From Prevotellaceae bacterium UBA4336 (GTDB lineage Bacteria; Bacteroidota; Bacteroidia; Bacteroidales; Bacteroidaceae): 9,886 nucleotides of DNA. The stretch is taken from the NCBI GenBank assembly GCA_002394305.1, contig DGTM01000039.1:34839-44724 (forward strand). Reading direction: 5' to 3'. A program made the position numbers and the translations under genes. Below are positions 5,184-9,886 of the stretch, in pieces. Below the pieces are notes generated by a model. That model searched no databases. It was not told the DNA's origin and saw only the letters and a program-made list of their open reading frames with translations. Every line of letters starts with the position of its first letter. Positions within the stretch are counted from its first letter, which is position 1.

Positions 5184-7265
5184 ATGATGAAACCTAAACA
5201 TTTTATTCTTACTTTGCTGGCATTGCTACCTTGCATTTCCTCTTCTGCCTATGAATTTGAAACTTATGATAATGGTTACCTGTGGACATGTGAGGTAATT
5301 AGTGAAAGCGAAAAGACGGTATCTATTATTGATATGGATGGATATGTTACAGATGGAAGTACTGTTACAACACCTAAAACTATAACCGATTCTTCTACAG
5401 GAACCACATATTCAGTAATTAGTTTGGGTGTAAATGATGAAAGTTATAGTGTTATCTATTCTGTTTTTGATGGGTATGATGATGAAGAAGCATTTGGCAA
5501 TGCACATAACTATACAATTGTCGTATCAGAAGGTGTAACATCCATATACCCGCACACCTTTTGGGGACTAAGTAACAATGGGAAAATATACTTGCCTTAC
5601 TCACTGACACACATAAGTTCCAGTGCATTTTGGTGTGATGATATTACAATATATGTTCCTCTAACCTTTAATCTTACTGTTTCTGATTGTACGGTAAACA
5701 CATTTATACCATTTAAAGATGAAACTGTCAGAACTCTTTGTGTGGCAAATTGGGATACGAATGGTGACGGAGTAGTAAATGAAACAGAGGCAGCAGCCGT
5801 GACAAGTTTAGGTGAAGTCTTCAAGAACAATATGACCATTACGTCTTTCAACGAATTGCAATACTTCACGGGACTAACGGAAATTAATGACTATGCATTC
5901 CGTAATACAATAGCATTGACTTCAGTTATTATTCCAGAGAATGTCACACGTATTGGGAAAGGCTCTTTCGGACAGGTGGTAGATATAGGAGCAAGTAATT
6001 TAGTTTCTGTTCAACTTCCTGATGGATTGACTGAAATTGATGAAGATGCTTTCTGGGAATGTAATAAGCTCAAAAACATTAATATTCCAACAAATCTGAG
6101 AAGTATTGGTGATGGTGCATTCCACTATACGGCTATAGAGTCTTTGATATTGCCCGAAGGATTCTTATCTATAGGAAATGGCGCATGTAACTATTGTAAT
6201 TCACTTGAATCCATTTACATCCCTTCAACAGTTACTCATATCGTTGATGGCTCCGTTGATTGCACTTTCGGAGGATGTGAGGTTCTCCATTCAATAGTTG
6301 TTGCTGAAAATAACCCTGTCTATGATTCAAGGAATAATTGCAATGCATTGATAGAATCTTCAACAAACAGGCTCATTCGTGGAAGCAATCAGACAATAAT
6401 TCCTTCAGGAATTGTTTCAATAGAAAGGCAAGCATTTGATTTTTCAAATATCAGTCAGATAAATATTCCAAGCACTGTAACAACTATGTGTGATTATGCG
6501 TTCGGTGGCTGTCAATATCTTAAAATGGTTAAAGTGAATTCAGAAACACCGATAACAATCACATCTGATGTTTTTAGCAGTGATTTCCGGGGAGGAAGCA
6601 ATATACATAGTATTACGCTTTATGTCCCTAACGGCTGCAAAGCAGCATATGAGGCAGCGGACTGTTGGAAAGAGTTTAAGGAGATTATAGAAACCAATAC
6701 CGTTAATGTCGGCAGCACAGGCTTTGCTACCTACTGCTCTCCCAATGCCTTGGACTTCTCTGGCGTTACAGACATCAAGGCTTACGTTGCCAGTGATTTT
6801 GACTCAGGAACAAACACATTGACGCTGACTCGAGTGACAGAGGTGCCTGCGGGGGAGGGACTCTACATCGTTGGCACTGCTGGTAGCTATGAGATTCCAG
6901 AAATCACAACAGTTGCGGTTTACTCCAATCTGCTGAAAGGCGTGACTCGGGCAACTACCGTTTCTCCGACAGATGGTTCAAACACGAACTTCATTCTTTC
7001 TAACGGCTCTCATGGTGTAGGCTTCTATACACTATCTGCAGAAGGTGAGCTGGCAGGAGGAAAGGCTTACTTGCAACTGCCCACGGCAAGTGTGGCTGGT
7101 GTGAAAGCCCTGAACCTTGTTTTCGATGATGATGCAACAGGTATAGACTTCAATCCTGTCCTCTCAAAAGAAGAGAGAGTTATATACAATATCGCAGGTC
7201 AGCGGGTTAGCAAGGCTCAAAAGGGATTGTATATTATTGACGGCAAAAAGGTATTCATCAAATAA
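5184..7265 (+). CDS. BspA-like leucine-rich-repeat (LRR_5) surface protein
   Basis: This 693-aa secreted protein has a signal peptide (MMKPKHFILTLLALLPCISS, cleavage near residue 22; the ATG at 5187 is an equal alternative start). LRR_5 / BspA repeats occur at about 108-160 and 222-450, with the consensus L..I..P..V..I...AF..C (e.g. SLILPEGFLSIGNGACNYCN). Between the blocks lies an EF-hand/dockerin-like loop DTNGDGVVNETEAA (191-204). A conserved Prevotella-type beta module follows at about 505-650 (STGFATYCSPNALDFSG, EVPAGEGLYIVGTAGSYEIP), then a short sorting-like tail, VIYNIAGQRVSKAQKGLYII plus DGKKV. BspA proteins of oral anaerobes bind host matrix or other bacteria, but the ligand here cannot be predicted. 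The LRR part is AT-rich while the C-terminal module is visibly richer in GC. A 54-aa ORF follows after 12 bp. Confidence 0.9.
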   Translation: MMKPKHFILTLLALLPCISSSAYEFETYDNGYLWTCEVISESEKTVSIIDMDGYVTDGSTVTTPKTITDSSTGTTYSVISLGVNDESYSVIYSVFDGYDDEEAFGNAHNYTIVVSEGVTSIYPHTFWGLSNNGKIYLPYSLTHISSSAFWCDDITIYVPLTFNLTVSDCTVNTFIPFKDETVRTLCVANWDTNGDGVVNETEAAAVTSLGEVFKNNMTITSFNELQYFTGLTEINDYAFRNTIALTSVIIPENVTRIGKGSFGQVVDIGASNLVSVQLPDGLTEIDEDAFWECNKLKNINIPTNLRSIGDGAFHYTAIESLILPEGFLSIGNGACNYCNSLESIYIPSTVTHIVDGSVDCTFGGCEVLHSIVVAENNPVYDSRNNCNALIESSTNRLIRGSNQTIIPSGIVSIERQAFDFSNISQINIPSTVTTMCDYAFGGCQYLKMVKVNSETPITITSDVFSSDFRGGSNIHSITLYVPNGCKAAYEAADCWKEFKEIIETNTVNVGSTGFATYCSPNALDFSGVTDIKAYVASDFDSGTNTLTLTRVTEVPAGEGLYIVGTAGSYEIPEITTVAVYSNLLKGVTRATTVSPTDGSNTNFILSNGSHGVGFYTLSAEGELAGGKAYLQLPTASVAGVKALNLVFDDDATGIDFNPVLSKEERVIYNIAGQRVSKAQKGLYIIDGKKVFIK

Positions 7266-7277
7266 ATACACAGAATT

Positions 7278-7442
7278 ATGAAAACTATATATGAAGCCCC
7301 AAAGATGATACAGGTACTACTCCAGACGAGGCACCTCTTTTCAACATCCACATTAAACGCACAAGTTTACACAGACGAATCCCAGGATGTAGGCGGTGCT
7401 CTGACAAAAGAGAACCGTAGCATATGGGATGATGAGTGGTAA
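7278..7442 (+). CDS. 54-aa small protein downstream of the BspA-like gene
   Basis: An ATG 12 bp after the BspA-like stop opens a 54-codon ORF, MKTIYEAPKMIQVLLQ...IWDDEW, ended by TAA. The N-terminal pattern MK..Y..P.m.v and an acidic aromatic end (WDDEW) recall small uncharacterised proteins that often accompany surface-protein genes in Bacteroidales; this is from memory, not a search. There is no signal peptide or membrane segment. A Gly-Gly at residues 39-40 precedes a 14-residue acidic tail, but the preceding residues do not fit a classical double-glycine leader well. Close spacing suggests co-transcription and translational coupling. It could be a secreted peptide precursor, an accessory of the LRR protein, or spurious. 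Function is unknown. Confidence 0.6.
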   Translation: MKTIYEAPKMIQVLLQTRHLFSTSTLNAQVYTDESQDVGGALTKENRSIWDDEW

Positions 7443-7479
7443 GCGAATGACAATGGATTGACAATATGTCAGAATAACA

Positions 7480-7522
7480 AAGAAAGTCTCGCTGTCCTTC
7501 AGTAGGATGACGAGGCTTTCTT
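7480..7522. terminator. Bidirectional terminator between convergent units
   Basis: Bases 7480-7498 pair with 7504-7522 as a 19-bp stem with one mismatch (C7492/A7510) and a few G-U pairs, closing a 5-nt loop (TCAGT). The stem ends in AAGAAAG/CTTTCTT, so the transcript is U-rich at the 3' side in both directions. Its place between the + strand BspA/small-ORF unit and the end of lrgB on the - strand fits a shared terminator. Confidence 0.75.
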
Positions 7523-7532
7523 GTATTTGTAT

Positions 7533-7547
7533 GGGATTGCAAATCCC
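7533..7547. repeat. Short palindrome GGGATTGCAAATCCC
   Basis: GGGATT and AATCCC form a perfect 6-bp inverted repeat with a 3-nt spacer, 11 bp after the bidirectional terminator. Its core GATTGCAAATCC recurs exactly at 8814-8825, on the other side of lrgAB. It may be a second hairpin aiding termination of lrgAB or a dispersed intergenic repeat. Confidence 0.5.
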
Positions 7548-7588
7548 TATATTCAGTAATACGTTATTTCGGGAAAGCAGAGGAAGTG

Positions 7589-8281
7589 CTATATCCCCAT
7601 TGCCTTCAGGATGAGTGGGGCAAGCAGAGCTGTGAGCAAGCCGTTGAAGATGAGGCCCAGGGAGGCATAGGCTCCGTAGGTGTTGCCCTTCTCCATGGCT
7701 CGCGACGTACCCACGGCATGGGATGCTGTGCCGATGCTGAGGCCTTGTGAATAGGGATTCTTGATGTGCCATACCTCCAGCACCTTGAAGCCGAAGATGG
7801 CACCGAACAGTCCGACAGAAACAACGATGGCCGCCGTGAGCGACGGAATGCCGCCCATTGCCTGACACACTTCCATTGCAATAGGTGTCGTCACGGATTT
7901 GGGTGCAAGCGAAATGATGGTCTCTCGGGATGCGCCCATCGTTTGTGCAATAACCACCACGCTGGCTACACCGACGATGCAGCCTGCCAGTTGCGAAAGG
8001 AAGATGGGCAGGAACTGTCGGCGAATCTGTCCAAAATGCTGATAGAGCGGTACACCGAGTGCAACGATGGCAGGCTTGAGCCAGAACTCGATGTAGTTTC
8101 CAGCATGGGCATACGTCTCGTAGCTGACGCCTGTGACCTTCAGTAGCAGAATCAGCGCGACAATAGTCAGGAGGATGGGGTTCAGGACAATCCACCCCGT
8201 CCATTTCTGTAGCTGACGTGCAGCATAGTAGATGCCGAAAGTCAGCGTAAGCAGTATGATATTATTCTGCAGCAGCTCCAT
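7589..8281 (-). CDS. lrgB: LrgB-family inner-membrane protein
   Basis: This 230-aa polytopic membrane protein carries the full LrgB signature set: NPILL (34-38), KPAIVALGVPLY (69-80), SLAPKSVTTPIA (124-135), GGIPSLTA (143-150) and GTASHAVGTSRA (184-195). Several hydrophobic segments span it, and length is usual for the family. LrgAB/CidAB were first described as antiholin/holin-like modulators of murein hydrolase activity. Relatives in Bacillus (PftAB) transport pyruvate, and a plant LrgAB fusion (PLGG1) carries glycolate/glycerate, so a small-carboxylate transporter is a good alternative. The start at 8281 lies 23 bp after the lrgA stop, across a short 9-bp tandem repeat, so the two form an operon with lrgA first. 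The gene ends convergently toward the BspA-like unit. No LytSR-type regulator gene is visible in the window. Confidence 0.93.
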   Translation of the reverse strand: MELLQNNIILLTLTFGIYYAARQLQKWTGWIVLNPILLTIVALILLLKVTGVSYETYAHAGNYIEFWLKPAIVALGVPLYQHFGQIRRQFLPIFLSQLAGCIVGVASVVVIAQTMGASRETIISLAPKSVTTPIAMEVCQAMGGIPSLTAAIVVSVGLFGAIFGFKVLEVWHIKNPYSQGLSIGTASHAVGTSRAMEKGNTYGAYASLGLIFNGLLTALLAPLILKAMGI

Positions 8282-8284
8282 GCC

Positions 8285-8316
8285 TTTTCACTTTTTCACC
8301 TTTTTCACCTTTTCAG
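8285..8316. repeat. 9-bp tandem repeat across the lrgA/lrgB junction
   Basis: On the + strand TTTTTCACC occurs twice in perfect tandem (8292-8300, 8301-8309), flanked by partial copies TTTTCAC (8285-8291) and TTTTCAG (8310-8316). On the coding strand it reads AAAAGGTGA units, so each copy supplies an in-frame TGA and the first one ends lrgA. Gain or loss of a unit would change lrgA-lrgB spacing without altering LrgA. Confidence 0.6.
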
Positions 8317-8637
8317 CTTCTGGTGTGTCCATCCCGTGACGATAAGGACCAGAACGGTGCTGACGACGGTTGCCACCACAATAGGTATAAACTCAGCCTT
8401 GATGATGTCGAGGTAGAGCATCAGGGCAACGCCTGGTGGCACGAAGAAGAACCCCATGTTGGAAATGAGGAAGTCCGACATACCCTTTACCCATTCCTCC
8501 TTGACGACCTTCGTTTGCAACAAGGCAGCCAGAAGGAGCATACCGATGATGCTGCTCGGTATGGCGATGCCTGTCAGCCACACTATCAGTTCGCCGAAGG
8601 CAAGACAGCCGAAGATGATGAAGCACTGTCGTATCAT
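8305..8637 (-). CDS. lrgA: LrgA/CidA-family inner-membrane protein
   Basis: This 110-aa protein has about four hydrophobic segments and the family motifs IPSSIIGMLLL (26-36) and ISNMGFFFVPPGVALM (58-73). It is the small partner of LrgB and probably forms a membrane complex with it, whose role is either control of autolysis or transport of pyruvate-like acids. The start at 8637 (MIRQCFIIFG) is chosen over an in-frame ATG at 8715 for two reasons. The 26 extra residues are polar and unlike the family. A good -7 box (TACCTTTG, 8668 to 8661) and its -33 partner also lie inside that extension, so a transcript from this promoter could not encode it. Length from 8637 is slightly short but within the family range. 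The LrgA C-terminus (HQKLKR) is encoded by the edge of the 9-bp repeat. Confidence 0.9.
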   Translation of the reverse strand: MIRQCFIIFGCLAFGELIVWLTGIAIPSSIIGMLLLAALLQTKVVKEEWVKGMSDFLISNMGFFFVPPGVALMLYLDIIKAEFIPIVVATVVSTVLVLIVTGWTHQKLKR

Positions 8638-8660
8638 AATACGTTCCGTTAACTCGCCGA

Positions 8661-8691
8661 CAAAGGTACGATTATATGAGCTAAATTGCAA
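8661..8691 (-). promoter_or_regulatory. Bacteroidetes-type promoter of lrgAB
   Basis: On the - strand TACCTTTG (8668 to 8661) is preceded by TTG (8691 to 8689) with a 20-bp spacer, fitting the phylum's consensus. The predicted RNA start is about 20 nt before lrgA ATG 8637. Overlapping inverted repeats GCTAA/TTAGC (8680-8684/8693-8697) and GCAAG/CTTGC (8688-8692/8697-8701) cover the -33 region and could be an operator. Confidence 0.65.
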
Positions 8692-8729
8692 GTTAGCTTG
8701 CTGAATTTCGGGCATTGATGTCTAAAACC

Positions 8730-8764
8730 GAAGCAAGGATGCAATTTTGCTTCAACTGTTGAAG
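8730..8764. promoter_or_regulatory. Two overlapping stem-loops between lrgA and tig
   Basis: GAAGCAA (8730-8736) pairs with TTGCTTC (8747-8753), and CTTCAA (8750-8755) pairs with TTGAAG (8759-8764). They share bases 8750-8753, so only one can form at a time. The site lies upstream of both divergent promoters and hence probably outside both transcripts, so a protein-binding site is likelier than an RNA switch. The rest of this 275-bp gap has only the promoters and one copy of the GATTGCAAATCC repeat. Confidence 0.35.
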
Positions 8765-8813
8765 TAATTATGTCTTTATTCGTGTTGACTCGCTGCGATA
8801 TTCGACGCTGCTA

Positions 8814-8825
8814 GATTGCAAATCC
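8814..8825. repeat. Second copy of GATTGCAAATCC
   Basis: The 12-mer is identical to the core of the palindrome at 7533-7547. Only the inner GATT/AATC part remains palindromic here. The two copies flank lrgAB with the same orientation. Confidence 0.45.
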
Positions 8826-8855
8826 GTCTGGATGGAAAAACTTTCAACTATAAAC

Positions 8856-8886
8856 TTTGAACTTTGAACTATTTGTCGTACCTTTG
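8856..8886 (+). promoter_or_regulatory. Bacteroidetes-type promoter of tig
   Basis: TTTG (8856-8859), a 19-bp spacer and TACCTTTG (8879-8886) match the consensus exactly. The predicted leader before ATG 8913 is about 20 nt, A-rich and without Shine-Dalgarno. The heptamer AACTTTG is tandemly repeated at 8853-8866, giving a second TTTG whose spacing to the -7 box (12 bp) is too short. Confidence 0.8.
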
Positions 8887-8912
8887 CACCCGCAAATAAA
8901 AAAAACAGTACA

Positions 8913-9886
8913 ATGAATATCACGTTTGAAAACGTCGACAAGGTGAGCGCCCTGCTCACCATCAACATCGAGAAGGCTGACTACGAAGGAAAAGTGACAG
9001 CCGCCCTGAAAGACTTCAGCAAAAAGGCAAGCCTGCCCGGATTCCGTCCCGGCAAGGTGCCCGCCTCCCTCATCCAGAAGCGCTTCGGCAAGGAAATCAT
9101 GGCCGAGGAAATCAACAAACTCATCGGCGAGGAAATCAACAAGTATATCCGCGAGAACAAGGTGAACATGCTGGCCGAGCCGCTGCCCAACGAGGAAAAG
9201 ACTCCCGCCATCGACTTCGAGACACAGGAGAATTTCACCTTCGCCTTCGACATCGCACTCGCCCCCGAGTTCGACGCAAAACTCTCGAAGAAGGACAAAC
9301 TCACCTACTACGACATCAAGGTGGACGACGCTCTGGTGGACCAGCAGGTGCAGAGCTTCTGCCAGCGCGGCGGACAGCAGGTCAAGGCCGACAGCTACGA
9401 GCCTCGCGACATGGTCAAGGGTCTGCTCCAGCAGCTCGACGACAAGGGAGCCACCCTCGAAGGAGGCATCCAGGTCGAGGAGGCCGTCATGCTGCCCGAA
9501 TACATGAAGAGCGACGAGGAGAAAGCCAAGTTCCAGGGCGCCAAGCTCGGCGACGTCATCACCATCAACCCGGCCAAGGCCTATGCCGACAACGCCACAG
9601 AGCTCGCCAGCCTGCTGCACATCAGCAAGGAGGAAGCAGCCGAGATGAAAGCCGACTTCAGCTTCCAGATCTCCGAGATTCTGCGCTTCGAGCCCGCTAA
9701 GCTCAGCCAAGAGCTCTACGACCAGATGCTTGGCAAGGACGTCGTCAAGAGCGAGGAAGAGTTCCGCAAGTTCATCGCCGACGACATCAAGAAGAGCTTC
9801 AACAGCGAAGCAGAGTACCAGTTCACTCAGGACCTGCGCAGCTACGTGCTCGGCCGCATCGGCGAGGTAGAGTTCCCCGAAGAGCT
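8913..9886 (+). CDS. tig: Trigger factor, N-terminal 324 residues (cut by window end)
   Basis: Trigger factor is the ribosome-bound chaperone that meets nascent chains at the exit tunnel. The start MNITFENVDK follows a strong promoter. The N-terminal ribosome-binding domain (about 1-115) carries the signature GFRPGKVP at residues 43-50 within LPGFRPGKVPASLIQKRFGK. The middle part (about 150-235) occupies the PPIase position but is divergent, as in other Bacteroidota (LEGGIQVEEAV, FQGAKLGDVITINPAKAY). Helical C-terminal chaperone arms follow to the window edge (324 complete codons plus two bases); the family is usually around 430-450 residues. Codons are strongly C/G-ending, typical of a highly expressed core gene here. 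The gene is divergent from lrgAB. In many Bacteroidales clpP and clpX follow tig, which cannot be seen here. Confidence 0.95.
   Translation, partial: MNITFENVDKVSALLTINIEKADYEGKVTAALKDFSKKASLPGFRPGKVPASLIQKRFGKEIMAEEINKLIGEEINKYIRENKVNMLAEPLPNEEKTPAIDFETQENFTFAFDIALAPEFDAKLSKKDKLTYYDIKVDDALVDQQVQSFCQRGGQQVKADSYEPRDMVKGLLQQLDDKGATLEGGIQVEEAVMLPEYMKSDEEKAKFQGAKLGDVITINPAKAYADNATELASLLHISKEEAAEMKADFSFQISEILRFEPAKLSQELYDQMLGKDVVKSEEEFRKFIADDIKKSFNSEAEYQFTQDLRSYVLGRIGEVEFPEE

Noticed and set aside
7315..7399. Gly-Gly in the 54-aa ORF as a bacteriocin-type double-glycine leader
   Set aside because: Apart from a Glu at -7, the hydrophobic positions expected before the cleavage site are missing, and no C39 peptidase or exporter is in the window.
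4124..7526. CTTGTAT at 4124-4130 and 7520-7526 as possible direct repeats bounding the AT-rich block
   Set aside because: Seven AT-rich bases are expected by chance in this window, and no integrase or transposase accompanies them.
7353..8204. 283-codon - strand frame and + strand frame 7766-8146
   Set aside because: Both overlap lrgB in other frames, are Cys/His/Arg-rich and show no family motif; lrgB has all its conserved motifs.
8638..8715. 26-residue N-terminal extension of LrgA
   Set aside because: The lrgAB promoter boxes lie inside it, and the family starts at the hydrophobic segment encoded from 8637.
8844..9710. 288-codon frame antisense to tig
   Set aside because: Leu/Val/Gly-rich shadow of the well-supported trigger factor frame.

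Overview
The window looks like a chromosomal segment from the phylum Bacteroidota, most likely a Prevotella-like member of the Bacteroidales. Three things point there. Starts have no Shine-Dalgarno sequence and sit behind A/C-rich leaders. At least three promoters fit the Bacteroidetes pattern TTTG/TTG - about 19-20 bp - TAnnTTTG. The secreted proteins carry Prevotella-style C-terminal tails ('YYNLGGQQV', 'IYNIAGQRV ... GLYIIDGKKV'). The genus is an inference.

Layout. (1) 90-4094 (+): a GC-rich two-gene operon encoding a large secreted protein (lamin-tail domain / chitobiase-C-like domain / CotH-type kinase fold / second lamin-tail domain) and, 33 bp later, a secreted alkaline-phosphatase-superfamily hydrolase with all its metal ligands. 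A stem-loop at 4102-4143 probably ends the unit. (2) 4154-4870 (+): an AT-rich HigB/HigA-type toxin-antitoxin operon with its own promoter and a perfect 10-bp palindrome inside the promoter spacer. (3) 4871-5183: a 313-bp leader with several stem-loops, a candidate 24-codon leader peptide and a terminator-like hairpin whose left arm contains that peptide's stop codon. (4) 5184-7442 (+): a BspA-like leucine-rich-repeat surface protein, followed 12 bp later by a 54-aa ORF (MKTIYEAPKM...WDDEW). (5) A near-perfect 19-bp-stem hairpin at 7480-7522 lies between the convergent units. (6) 8637-7589 (-): lrgA-lrgB. (7) 8638-8912: a divergent promoter region. (8) 8913 onward (+): tig (trigger factor), cut by the window edge.

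The flanks (CotH/phosphatase and tig) are GC-rich with C/G-ending codons. The 4095-7560 block is clearly AT-richer, which suggests an acquired or fast-evolving accessory insert in a conserved neighbourhood. lrgAB is intermediate. The least explained element is the leader at 4983-5130. Its architecture (small ORF ending in the terminator arm, and an upstream hairpin arm that can pair with the terminator's 3' arm) resembles translation-coupled attenuation of the BspA-like gene and its small partner ORF. The CotH-type kinase fold and the phosphatase fold encoded together are a possible secreted modification/de-modification pair. Both ideas are inferences and not demonstrated here.
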